A stretch of DNA of 64,000 nucleotides. It comes from Zeugodacus cucurbitae (lineage: Eukaryota > Arthropoda > Insecta > Diptera > Tephritidae). The position numbers were made by a program, and so were the translations under genes. The notes beneath the pieces were generated by a model. That model did no database searches. It had not been told where the DNA came from and worked only from the letters and a program-made list of their open reading frames with translations. The DNA lies in the NCBI RefSeq assembly GCF_028554725.1, contig NC_071668.1, positions 71,522,719 to 71,586,718 of the forward strand, in the 5' to 3' direction. Positions 32,530 through 45,330 of the stretch are shown piece by piece; the stretch's first letter is position 1; each line of letters begins with the position of its first letter.

Positions 32530-34107
32530 TTACGACTCATTGACTACTATCTTTTTGATTGGTTGAAATTTGTCAGTTTGGCATTAAATAACTAAAAATT
32601 TTTTTTAACCTGAAAACACACATTTTTTGAACTACGCCATTTTGTTAATTTTTGATATTTTTCAAAAATCGAAGGTCATTGTAAACGAAATATCTTCAAC
32701 TTTAATAACATTTTATAAAATCCAAAACTGGTACCAAATTAAGGACCTAAGGATGACATGTGCTTGACCAGAAAGAAGATATAATTAATATGGACAACTA
32801 TAAATACCGTTATTGTAATGAAAAGGGGCCTTTAATTATTTTTTTATTAATGTGTTTAGGGTATGTTATATAAATTACTTTTTATGCATTTATTGAATTT
32901 TTATTTCCATTTGTGCACCGAGAAATTCCCCACTTTAGCGCACGCTTTTCAAACTTAATGTTCATACTAAGCAAAATGCACTCAACTATGTCGACAGCTC
33001 GTAGATAGACATTTTAATATAAGTAAATGTGTGTATTATTTTTATATAATACATGCACTCAACAATTTTGCACTGAAATACTGGTTTGGCAAAACGTGGG
33101 TGGGTTGTTGTAGGTGAAATGCGCTCGCAGACAGACTGTCTGCTTAGCAAACCAAAAAAAAAAAATAAAACTAATTTCATTCATTACAAATATTTCTTAG
33201 ATAAATAATACATAGTAAATATATGTATGTATGTAATGTTATAAATAATACTTTCACTTAATACTTGCGCTGCAGCTAAGCCGATTTTCAACACAATAAT
33301 TGAGTGAATCAGTCACACTTCGGTATTGATATGAAACCAAAGGGACCAAAGGGAGGTGGTCTTATTATCAGCTTTATTAAACTCACATTTTCGCCGTATA
33401 TGCATTTAAGTATTTGAACATTTTCTTCTCTCCACAATTGATAATTGATTACGTTATAAAGTACACATCGTAAATGCACGCACATATCTACATATGTATA
33501 TAATCGATATGATATACATATACACTATCAAATTAATAGCACTTTCATTCGCGTTTTCATTACTTTGTGTGCGTTTTTCTTTTTGTTTTCAATAAAACGT
33601 CCAAAAATATAACGCTTGCAGTTAATCACAGTAATCAAGTTATAAAATTTGAATGGCTATGTGAATGTGAGTGCACAAACGGTTTTATTGCCGCCATAAA
33701 ATATGCATATACATATGTAAGTGCACAGCAACATAGTATGCATATGCGGAAAATTATTGGGTTTATGTAATATTGTGCGCTGGAAAAGTCACACATTATT
33801 ATAAATTATAAGCAGTAAAAACGATGCTGGTTGATGAGTGTTGATTTAATTGCAAATATGCATACAAAGATATTTGTGAAACTATAAAAATCAGACCGCT
33901 AATGGCATTAGGTATAGATAAAGGTATTTCGATTTGCAGTATTTCACTCTTAGATTTTTACGATTTGATTGCCCAATTGTTATTAATGGTTAGGTTGGAC
34001 CTTGACTAAATGAAAATATACTTTATTTTATTTAGGCAAAAAACTGTGATTTTGAGAGGAAAGGCCTATCGCAAACATTTTAATATAGAAGGCGATATAT
34101 ATACACA
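32530..34107. other. AT-rich non-coding DNA; remnant of MITE copy 2, otherwise nothing recognised
   Basis: After the mariner, bases 32529-32715 belong to the interrupted MITE. The rest shows only short chance frames. Likely DCLK intron or intergenic. Confidence 0.5.
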
Positions 34108-34842
34108 TAAAGCTGTGTTCAAAATAATAATAGTGCTAAGCAATCAATATTTGAATTTCTTATACAAAGTTTATTAAATTCTTTTGTGTTGAAATTGAGT
34201 ATCTGAAACATAGGTAAATCTAAAAATGTATAGATACAAAGAAATGAGGTTCAATATTTGGTCGAAAAGTCCCTATAATATAAAACTGCCTTACAGGGAT
34301 GCGGCATAAAGTTGACTAGGCCTTCATAAGGAGTTTTAGGTATTTCTTCCCACGAATCCTTCACTATTACCCAAAGTTCGCGATTATTGCTTTTCTGAAT
34401 ATAACCCCCATAGGTTGTCTATGGAATTGAGGTCGGACCATTGTGCAGGCCAAGGCATGAACTTAATCCCTTTGATACGAAACCACTCCTTGACTAGCCA
34501 ACTTGTATGTTTCGGGTCATTATCCTGCTAGAAGATCTATTTCAGAGGCTTTTCATATTCAGTTTAAGGTAACATTGTGGTATTCAAAATATCAACGTAG
34601 ACATTTGGATCCATGACAGTGTAGATACGATATATGGGCCCAGCACCATAAAAATAAAAGACAAGCCCAAAATAATATTTTTGACCCTCCATGTTTTACC
34701 GTTATCGTCCAATCCATATCCATATTATCAAAAAATAACGACTTTACTTTCAACTGTCCACAATATATTTCGTCTCTTTTACAATTTCAATGATAAGACT
34801 CTAACATAAGCACTATTATTATTTTGAACACAACTGTGTATA
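34108..34842 (-). mobile_element. Decayed, internally deleted Tc1-family element (~735 bp)
   Basis: Both ends carry TGTGTTCAAAATAATAATAG as inverted repeats (left about 34114-34133; right about 34814-34834 on the other strand), with TA at the outer borders. Minus-strand sequence between them encodes Tc1-type transposase fragments. Intact Tc1 elements are ~1.6 kb. Confidence 0.85.
34390..34700 (-). pseudogene. Tc1-type transposase fragment with stops
   Basis: Minus-strand translation gives YGAGPIYRIYTVMDPNVYVD, then after stops QDNDPKHTSWLVKEWFRIKG and WPAQWSDLNSIDNLWGLYSE. DNDPKHTS is the second catalytic Asp block of the DD34E family. The final acidic position, normally Glu in NPIENLW, is Asp here. 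Several in-frame stops show that it is dead. Confidence 0.88.
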
Positions 34843-36889
34843 ATAATCCTAATCAGGTCATTATGACCACAATTTATCCTCAGTTTCGGAAAATGAGAAT
34901 ATTAATTGAAGCGCAACTGCTTCCACGAAGTCTTTTATAAATGCGCCGAAATGTAGGCAACAAATACTAGTGCGATATGTATGACAATCTGTTCTGCATT
35001 ATTTTGAAGTGCAAAAAAACAGTAATATACAGTAAATAACAGAAAACATCTTTGTGTTCTCCTTTAGATTGCTGAACCAACTTTTTTATAATACGTGCAT
35101 ACATATGTGACAGAATCATACTAGCATACACGCTCATCGTGCGAACCACGTCATTTTTGCGTGTTGAATAGAGATTATTCTAACAAAACTAACGAAATTG
35201 GACACATTTCCCAACGCATTTCTGATCGGTTTAAAATTCGTAACACATAATTTTAACTGACCTCATTTAAGTTCAACAAACTCTCTAAGGACATTCGGTG
35301 GCAACGATTCTCTTGTATAACGACAGTGTTGGACGACGTGATAATCAGCTTAATGGAATATTTACGCACACCTAGTTTACATATGCATGTTTTTACAAGA
35401 ATGTATGTATGACAAAAGTGAGGTTATCTTTAGTAGGAAGAAGAGTGTTTACTTTTGAAAAAACAAAAAAAAAAGAATAGTATAAGTATATATTAGTAGC
35501 TTCATGGGATGATACCTACAGAGTTATTTTATATTCGTTATAAAAATTGGAGAGATTAAGTTTATTACGAAGTCGTTAATGTCTCCGGTACTAGAAACGA
35601 ATGAAAAAAAATTAGCGGAATTGCAATCATACATCCATTCAATAGAGGGGGAAGCTCAATTAAATAGTCTCTAGCTATGTAAATTTAACTCTTTTCTGAT
35701 CCTTCTAATAGAATATTTAGTAGGTCTACAAAACTATAATATCATTTCAAATTCTAGAAAAATAAAGAAGATATACTTGAACTATACCGACTTTTTATTA
35801 GCCTACCTAGTGTTCTTCTGCTAATATATGTCACGGAAGTGAAAACCAATTAAACTCTCCTATAAAGTGTGCCACATAACGTTAAAAGCATAGTATAATT
35901 TTCCAGCAAGTAACTAAACATATACGAGTATACAAAAGACATTATAACACACAATTATCACACCAGCTACTGGACTCCGGGGCATCCTTAGCCTACTCTG
36001 CTATATTAACAGCTAGAAATAATTACAAAAGCATGCATATATTTACATAGACGCACCTTTTTCAGTATTCTCATGGCATATACAACTTCAGTCAGCTATC
36101 TATGAAGGCAGCAGCACAAAATTAGAACGAAATTAAAAACCAACATTAAATGTTTGCCCCTACAAAGTATACATTACATTGCGCGCCAAGTGCCTTTCAG
36201 TCTCACCATCTTACAATTATACGTAGTTAGCTTTGTGAAGTGTTACGCGCCCAGTGTCCTAATTTGCACCTTCAACAATATTTATTAACTGATGGTTTTC
36301 TATATAGTCACGCCTTGAAATGACGAATGCGAAAGAATGCAACGAAGGAATGGGTAAACTAACGAATGAAAGAGAGAATAAGCGCAAAAATAACAGTGCA
36401 AATAAGCAACTAAAAGTTTAAGTAGAGCAATCGACAGTAGTCCGTCCAGGAATATAGTAGGTAGAGTGTTCGTAAAAGCTCACTGATTAACAGTCTTATA
36501 ACCTTAGGGTTTTTAACGAATTTCACGCCATTTTTACGCTTAACGCGCACAAAATGCAAAAGACGCACCCATATTGGTCTCATTCATGTCAAAGGCGACT
36601 GGGAGAAGGTAGTTGAGATTTTTCATTTTTCTCTTTAGTGAATGGCGTTTTTTCACACTTTAGATAGCCGCTAAATGGCGAATGGCCAAAAAGGTAGTGG
36701 TCATAACGACTCGGCGCTTTTACAAATATATATATTTACCCACAGTGGTGGTATTTTAATTTGGGACGGGTTTCAAAGAATATTTTTATAATACATAATA
36801 TTAAATATTTAAATTCATAATAATAATTGAAAATCAAATTAAATCTCGAACCAAAAAAAAAACGGCTTTCGAATTTCGTATTGAAAATA
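34843..36889. other. AT-rich non-coding DNA; nothing recognised
   Basis: No coding frame above chance, no tRNA-like structure and no inverted-repeat-bounded element were seen. A slightly GC-richer patch at 36300-36720 has no identifiable content. Confidence 0.5.
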
Positions 36890-37045
36890 CAGTTGAACTT
36901 CCATAACTCGAAGTTCTTCATAACTCAAGCTCTTGTATTGACAATAGAAGTTAAATTTCATACAAATTACCTTCCATAACTCGAAAGCCTCTCTAACTCG
37001 ACGTTTTTTGTGGATTATGATGATTCGAGTTAGGGAAGTTCAACT
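36890..37045. mobile_element. Pogo/Tc1-type MITE (156 bp), best preserved copy
   Basis: The left end CAGTTGAACTTCCATAACTC and the inverted right end CAGTTGAACTTCCCTAACTC match at 19 of 20 positions and are flanked by TA on both sides. The same family occurs at 28289 and 47276. Confidence 0.88.
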
Positions 37046-38607
37046 GTATATGTAATCGTCAAACTCGGATTTATTAGAAATAAGTTAAAGTAAAGGGTAC
37101 TTGAAACTTTGTTCACTGCATTTTTAATTTCAGCAAATTGTTCCTTATTTTCAGGCCATCACTGTTGCCATGTACATATACATATATCAATTTTGCTTTA
37201 TTTACAGAGGTAAATGCCTGGAAATTATTTCGAATTAATAAATGTGGTGTTAAACCTCAATGTGTGCTATAAAAACTGCATTAAAGTAATTACACAGCCT
37301 TTAATGATTTTAGCGGCGCTATTAGGACTATTAGAAAATTAAAATTTCAGTATTTTATTATTAGTGAAATTGAACTATGTATGTTGGGCACAGTGGTAGA
37401 AGGTGAATGTGAAACTAACTAAACTATAAATTTGGCAGTTGAAAGTTTGAGCATTTTATTTATTAAATATTAACCTCAAATTTTGCATAGCGCATAACAT
37501 TTATGCTTATATAATGATGATGCGCGAATACATAAATTAAATCAACTTACGAAATCATAAATACCAAATGTAAGCCTGATGTAATATTTTTTTATTATTT
37601 TTCTTAAATTTTTTAAGCACTCATCCCATGAGAACCGCCCACAATTTTCATGCTGCAATCAACTGGTTGCATGAACGGAAAACTGGTTTCCATTATACTT
37701 CTATGTATGTAGTGGATTTATGACTCATGACTAATGCTGCAACATTAATGCAGCCGAGCCGGCGAACTGAAGCTGCCTTTTACTTTTCTCAAAAATTAAA
37801 ATAAACAAAAGAAAAATCAGCGATAAATGATTATGTTGTGCTTTCTTGCACTTCACGATCATTAATACATAATGTATAGTAGAATGCGGCAACTCAATCC
37901 TCCGCAATATAAACATAAAAAATGTATGAGTGTATTCGTAAATATATATAAATACTTACATATATAGATATTGTGTTAGGCGTATAACTTGCATAACAAA
38001 CACAAAAATAGAAGCCATACATACAACATTAATGTATCGTATTAATGCAATACGGCTTAAATCCTTTTTCGTATGTTTTTCTTATTTTTTTTTATTTCCC
38101 ACATTAAATTCACGTTTTGCACGCTTTCATTGAAGCTCAACTCTGTTTATATGTGTCTGTGTGTGTAAGACTTTATGGTCGAAGTCAAAGCTCAATTGCG
38201 GCGACGCCTCATTCCTGTTTATGGACATTGGATGGGCAGACGAAAAATACGCGCATAGTGACAAGTTACTTGAAAGCATATTGTTTTCGTAAAAGTACGT
38301 GTATGTCCGAATTTTCGTATTCGTCATATGTAAAATTGATTTATTAACGTAATAAATTTGAAATATTTGATATGGGTGTGCGCTTTATTCATTTAATTTT
38401 TATTTTTTAATGCAAATTTTGCTTGATGAGCAATGAAGTGATTTCTTGAAAGAGAACGTCATAAAATCGGTATATACGTGTTTCGAAATTATAAGTATAC
38501 CTAATAAACTGAAAACAAAGTCGATATCGTAGTGTCTTCGAGAGGAACCCGAGAAAAATTAGTTTTTCGAATACATATTTTGCAACAAAAAATTGATATT
38601 CGAATGT
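37046..38607. other. AT-rich non-coding DNA; nothing recognised
   Basis: No gene, RNA or bounded element seen. Short ORFs at 38117-38347 and the opposite strand overlap each other and have no domain. Confidence 0.5.
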
Positions 38608-40244
38608 ATATGGGCATTTCCGCCATGTCGAACGGGACAATCGTACACCTTTCAACTAAAAAAAATATGAACTAAAATGTTTTTTAATTTTGACAGTAGG
38701 ATTTTTTAATAGCCCTTCATTAGCTCTACATTTAGTGTTAAGGATGATTTTGGAGCGGTTTTCATTTTCAAGATAATTGCAAAAAACCAAGGCATTCGCA
38801 CGGGACAAAAAATGGAAGTCGTTTTTGAGGACAACGATTCAAAAGGCGATTTCAGCGAATTGTGAGGCAATATTCAAATGTTTTTGATTGTAAAATGTTG
38901 CGCATTGATGGCCTTTAAAGATGGTATGAATTTCATCCAAAATTAATTTAAAGTTTTTTTTTAATTAATTATTAACCACATTCGCACGGGACATGTCGCA
39001 CGGGACATTTTTTTCCATCATAATATTTATGTTGATTTTGTTGTTATAATAGTAAATGTAGTAGTAAATGTATTTATTTATTTATTTTAACCAACATCCA
39101 ATGAAAAACACAACAAAAATATAGTATGAAATGAAAATAGTATTATGAATGTGAAATACAGTTTTTTTCAGAAAATGCTGTCTTCGGGTATACAAATTTT
39201 TGGATTTCGTTATCTGCTAGACTTTCCTTTTGATAACTGTTTCCAGTCCATCGACGGCTCCTTGCAAAAAAAATCTATTCTAATGAAGAGTATTTTATTT
39301 ATTTAAAAAAATCAACCAGGCTTGATAATATAAATTTGATTTTAAACTGAGAGCATTTACCTTAAAAAAATAAATATTTTAGAAAAGCAACTAAAGGATT
39401 TCTTAATTTTAGTTAAGAGATTTATCAAGAAAATATAATGCCATGAGTTAACTTGTCACTATTAAAAACAAACGATTTTCGCCTGACAACCTTGTTAAAA
39501 TGAGCACTCTTATTTTGTTTTGTAAGCCTATAATTTTCGCCAAAATCTATTTGAATAGCTGTTTCAGTGGAATTTAAAGTGCGGTTTTGCTCATATGTAA
39601 ATAATTAATGTAAATGTATCTATTTACATACTTAAGTAAATTTTAAAAGACAAAAAATAATTTTCAATTTTTAAATTCCACACCTACGATGTCGCACGTG
39701 ACCAATAATTTTAAGTAGTTACCAAAACCACAAATCTTCTGATTTTTGAAAAAGGTTTTTTTTTTTGTTTTAATACAAATTTACTGTTTCTATCCAAAAT
39801 TTGGCGAGCTTGATGCTTATATTTGCGATGCAGTGGGAATAAGTGTTATTTTTTGATGTCGCACGGGACATTAAAATATAGGATAATAAGAGAGCAAAAA
39901 CTTACAGTTATTTACAATCGCATGCTTTCTTATGCATTTTATTTTGCTCTTTGTACCCTTATAAAGGTTTTACACAAAGCAAAAATTAATACATGATATG
40001 TTTCTTTAACAATTTTGACGAAAAAACAAATGCAGTAGAAAAATCGAAATGAGAAAAGTAGCTCCTATGCGACTTGGTTTTCGTATATCTCGTAATTGGT
40101 TATGAATTAATTTAAAATTAATTTAAAATTAATTTAATATAAATAAATTTAAATATTTTCCTATGAGAATATCCAAAAACTTTGTAATTCTAATAATGTT
40201 TAATATTATGTCTGTGGTGGACCTACTGGCGGAAATGCCCATAT
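38608..40244. mobile_element. Unclassified 1.64-kb element with 18-bp terminal inverted repeats
   Basis: ATATGGGCATTTCCGCCA (38608-38625) is exactly inverted at 40227-40244. Inside, the motif CGCACGGGACA or a one-base variant occurs at about 38629, 38797, 38984, 38998, 39690 and 39859, two of them adjacent. No transposase-like frame is present. Flanking bases show no clear target duplication. It looks like a non-autonomous DNA transposon whose internal motif may be a transposase-binding site. Confidence 0.7.
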
Positions 40245-43200
40245 TTGAATTAAAAATGAATTTTCTTTTATTTTTAAACTTTTTTATCTAAATATTTTTT
40301 TTTTCCAAATTAAAAATTTTTTTTTCCGATAATCGTTTCTACATTTAAAATTCTGTTAAACTTAAGTCGTTATATCCACTAACATACATATTCAGCTTAA
40401 ATCTACTTAAGTTATATCAAATAATTTGACTCCATGTAAATAATCCGATAAATATATTATTTTAGACAAACTATAACTTTGAGTTTCGAATAGGTTGCTA
40501 AGATTAATTTAAATTATTTCCATTTAGTTATATCAGTTGTCTCAACTATTTATAGAATTTCTTAATCTCGGAAAGTAATCTTTAACAGATTTTTAACTTT
40601 TGTTTTTTTTTTTTTGTTTATGTGAAGATGGATAGATAGATAAGCCATCGAGCGGCAGTTAAAATTAATTATTATGAGTTGCCATGAATAAATATGGTTA
40701 TGTCTTTTGATACAAACAGAACTTTGAGAATATAAAATATGGGATAACAAACATAGCATTAAATTTCGCTAATATGAAATAGCTGGAGTGCATTTTCAAT
40801 TACAAAAATTCCGCTTAGGAAATCAACTTTATTTCCTCCGTTTTTAGGTTAGGTACTCAAGTACACAACCATCTCAATTTGTTAAATATTCAAATGTACA
40901 TACCACACATACACATTCATTTCCCTAAAAAAGATTACTTCCTGCAGTGCTATTCAGAACTTAGCGCTTCTTGAAAACACAGTTGTTTCATATCACTTTC
41001 ATGGCGATCTGATTATTTAGACTAAAGCTTTTTCCCGCAGTTTTCCATGATTACGCACATGTTTGCTTTCCGCTGTCATGCTGCATTTCCTACATTTTTT
41101 GTTTGGTTGCATTTTCTCTTTAGACTAGAGGAATATTGAAATAGTTCTTCTTATTTGACCTATTTTAGTTTTCTTCCAACACACACAATTTTCATACACA
41201 TATACGCATAGTGGTATGTACGCATATGGCGCGTGTGGCATACATATGGCGGCATGCCACATAAATGACTGTGGCATATTCAATAGAAAAGTGTATTATA
41301 TGAAAACTATATGTTGTGTTGTTGAACGGAATCAGGTGTTTGTTGGCATGCGAGTATGCACATTGTGAGAAGAAACTGAATTCAGTGAATAAAATTCTAT
41401 ACAATAAATTGGAAAAAAAAAAATTATAAAATGTAGTGACTCAAAAAAATCGTAAGATACCAAAATGTTCCTCAAAGATGATAAAGTTTAGATTTATATT
41501 CAAAAAACTCAAAAAAATCGTAAGATACCAAAATGTTCTTCAAATATGACAATTTTTTCATCTGATGAAATGTTTAAACGAAAAAATGAAAGGACACGGC
41601 AAATAAATTATAAACAATTTGAAAAAAAAAAAATTAAAATCGGTTGAAAACTCTTTCGGCAATCCAAGTCACCGCAACGACGTTTTCTGAAAAACATGAT
41701 TTCGAGATAATCGCGCTTACAGTTTCAAGTACACGTTTGTCTAGTATAGCAAGCAAGATGCTATAACTTCGTTTCTACTGCTTAAATCTCTATAAAAATT
41801 CTCAGTACGAACGAGAGCACCAAATAGTTTGTGTTGAGGTTACTAAAATCACTCAGTTAAATTACTAAATTTGCACAGTTTAAACTCAGTTTTGTCATAC
41901 TGTGCAGATTTTCAATTTAAATTCGTGGGTCTGAAGATTTCAATTACTATTTATAGAAATCTAGACTATTTTTAATATTGCAAATAAAAATAAAATTAAA
42001 TACAACGAAATAAAGAACTTAATAAAAATAAATATTTGCTACAGAAAATACAAAATATTTATTATAATCAACTAAATATAGTAAACTGTTAGAACTACAT
42101 TTAAAATTATCTAAGTATTTGCTCTCTACCAACAACATTGTACCCCAGCTACTCTTATTAAAGTTATTAAAGCATTCTGGTAATAGCAACGCAATCAAAT
42201 TAACCGCAATTACCTTGTCAGCGGTACGATAGGATCATCTGAGTTCCAACTATATTTTCTATATTTGCGATAACGCATTTTCTAGTACTGGTTAAACGAA
42301 GAATTACTTTTAGCAGAAATTGATTGATGACTTTAAGGCAAACTCGTTGTTGCTTTATATAGCTTTATGTGCACCTCAAGGGCACTGCTACTTGACCGGC
42401 TTATATGAACACTTCACTGATTGCCAGCCAAGACGAATTGTATGATTACTTCTGCACTTCTTTGGTAAACTATTTATCACACAGATAATCGCAAGGGCTT
42501 ACATTATTTGTATTTGCTATATGCACTATATTTTGTTGGTATTGGATTGTCAATTTGCAACAACACAGAGCACTTTTTATATGAGCGGTGAACTTATTTG
42601 TAGATTTCGATTTCTTTATTATTCGTTGTTTTTTTTTTAGTTTTTTTTGCTTTGGGATGGGGTATCGCACTTTGTTACTTAATCGTCTTCAATCAAAGCA
42701 GCGTTGAGGGATTGTTAAAACGGCTTGAACTTGTGACATTTCAGTGTCAGTTTGACTTTTATTTTTATTGCTTTATTTACTTATACTTGCACACACACGT
42801 TTCGCATTTCATATTGATTTTTGCATGGAGTTATTTATTCATGATACCCAATTGAAAGGGAAATGGAAATGGAAATGGTAGTGGTCGTTGTGGCGCTGGA
42901 AAATCGAGTAAATGATTTAGTACAACAAAAATAAGCGAATGTAAGAAAGGAGTGTATGTTTCTGTTTGCGTTGTGTAAATAATGAATCGAAATATCGTCG
43001 TTATAAAACTGATCAATGGTATGTGAGGAAATAACTCATATGAGAGATATTGGGTCCTATGTTTAATAATAAGTTTTTTATTTTTTTTAATTCTGTATGC
43101 CTGTAATGAAGTGAATATTTTAAATCCAACATTCACTCGTTTCCATGAAATTGCCCTTCGTCAAACTCTGCATTTATTCATAAACGCGCAAATTATTATA

Positions 43201-44966
43201 TTCATATATTTCTTCCGAATATTTTCAAATGTGTATTTCATGATAAATCCGAATACGTGATTTTGCAAAGGTTCGCTACAGTTCAATAGCTTTGATGTAA
43301 TGCTTTTATTACATTAAATCATGCCTTGAAATCACTGGAAAAGATAAGATATAACCAAAGTTGTGGTTTATGATCTACTAGCGCACTAGGTTACGATTAA
43401 TACAAAAAATGTATGTTTTTAGGTAATGATTCAAATGCCATTTGTTGATTTCTGTTAATATTTAATAATTCTGACTTAAAAAAGCTTATGAGACTTATAA
43501 CGAATTATCGAACAATTAGGTCGTGAAGTATCTTTGCAGTAGTTCTATCAAAAAAAAACAACAGCTTTATCCACAACAAAAGACGAATTCATTGTTTTTA
43601 TTGTATTCGGCTGGCAGTGTATTCTATGAATATTTTTTGTTTTCTATAAAAATATATTACATACTACTTGCATAAAAATTATGAAACATGAGTATTACAA
43701 GCAAATCACTCAGCATTTTACGACCTCAAAACACGATTTCTTACAACCACATGATTAGCCTTTACATTATTACGATTATTTACAACAAAATGGTTGAAGA
43801 AACACACCTCGAAACTCATGTTAGAATTTGATTTGAAATTATAAATGAAAATATGAAGTAACCACGATAAAATCTAAAACCAAAGTACTGAAATTATATA
43901 CGGTACATATAATAGAACTGTATATAATATACAAAAACACGCAACGTTAGCATGAAAGTGTCCACTATTACTTGCAACAAATCGATAAGAGTAAAACAGC
44001 GAAAAGTTTCATGTGTGACACTTAATGGACAAGTATTACTAGAAAGTAATACAAAGTGAGCACTGAGAGAAAGTGTAAAGAAATTTGGCAACGTCATAGT
44101 TGAACTTTTGCTTGTTAAGGGCACGACAAGAATTGGCTGCTGACGCTTTTAAATTGAACGCAAGAATGTCAGAATGTTGTCACGAAGGCATGTACATATA
44201 TAAATACATACATGTATAGACATAAATATATAATATACAAGTTTGTGTTTGTTAAAGTTTATGGTATATTGTGTGCCATGTGAAAGTAGCACAAAGAACA
44301 GTTGGAATTGCTGTCGACTTATTCAAAAATTTACATACAAATGATATGCAGATGAATGACTCGATATTATTGTAGTATTGTTTCAAAGTCAAGAACTAAG
44401 ACTGATTGAAGCAAAGACATAGCTGTTGGAGCTGTAGCGAAGATGTTAAAATAATTAAGGAAATGGTTTTTATTGCTAGTTCTTACTAGTAAGAGACATA
44501 AGCTGAAGAAAATATGAATTGAATTAGTTTTGTTTGTTAATTTCAACTAATTGGCGAACATTTCTCATTGATTTGAAACGATTTCCTATTTTCAGTGAAT
44601 AATTTTATTTAAATCGGAAAAAAACTTTCACGATTTAAGATTAATTATCTTACTTTTATCAAATTAATGCTTTGAAGTATAATCAATACTTTTTTCACTT
44701 CTTTATGCAACACACGATTCATAATCTTTTTTGAAATAAGATATATAGAAAATAGAAAACGACAGGGTTGATTTTGAAAACAGTTAGCAAAACTAACCAG
44801 AACTGTAGATTAAAGTACTGTTTAGGATTTGAATTTGTATTGTTCTCCAATTCAGAGTAGCTTTGAAGCACCAATGGACCAACATGGACGCTTGTAAATT
44901 GAATATTAAAGTTTTTATTGTGGTGATCTCAACAGGTCACTGCGATTAGTGTTTTCAGTTTATACC
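40245..44966. other. AT-rich non-coding DNA; nothing recognised apart from a short direct repeat
   Basis: About 4.7 kb without a recognisable gene. All frames over 60 codons (for example 42652-42855 and 43894-44124) lack domains, splice support and codon bias. A 68-bp direct repeat lies at 41441-41550. Confidence 0.5.
41441..41550. repeat. Direct repeat, 68-bp period, ~1.6 copies
   Basis: CTCAAAAAAATCGTAAGATA and the following bases (ACCAAAATGTTC) recur 68 bp downstream with few changes (41440 and 41508). A local duplication with no apparent function. Confidence 0.75.
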
Positions 44967-44970
44967 TTAA

Positions 44971-45330
44971 GGGTCATCCCATGTGCTTGTTTTATAGAGA
45001 TTGTTTAGAATTCTACGATGATTGACTTATCGGAATCAAAAAATATTAGTGAATATATCAAAAATTCGACTTTTGGTAGACAAAAACATTACGATTTGTT
45101 TTGGGAAGGTTTGTTTGATATATGTATATGCCGTGTGCATCCAACAAATTTCAAGTCATTGGGTAAAACCCAATGGATGGAGGCGCTTTGAACAGCTCCT
45201 TCTTCTAACTGCTGTATCTTTAAAACGACTTCGAATTTCTAAAAATCACTTTATTACCGTATTCTAGATAGCAATTTATGATCAAAAAATAATAAATTTT
45301 CTGAATTCATTACATGGAATGACCACCTTT
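44971..45330. mobile_element. Possible TTAA-flanked piggyBac-like MITE (360 bp)
   Basis: TTAA at 44967-44970 precedes GGGTCATCCCATGTG. The right end carries the inverted CATGGAATGACCACC, and TTAA follows at 45331-45334. The inverted repeats share GTCAT(C/T)CCATGT but differ in a few bases next to the TTAA. No coding capacity. Confidence 0.5.

Larger units (their letters stand above)
31396..32715. mobile_element. TTAA-type piggyBac-like MITE, copy 2, interrupted by a mariner and 3'-truncated
   Basis: It starts GGGGCTATACCAGTGTGA after a TTAA (31392-31395) and follows the copy at 12128 base for base with scattered differences: the GACAGCGTTCTAAAGAGCG block, the ACTACGCCATTTTGTTA block and the CAACTTTAATAACATTTT block. 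The mariner at 31678-32526 splits it. Similarity to copy 1 stops at about 32715, so the right end is missing. Confidence 0.75.

Noticed and set aside
41192..44124. Several 60-100 codon ORFs in the desert (41192, 42470, 42831, 43894)
   Set aside because: Size and composition are expected by chance in long AT-rich DNA; no domains.
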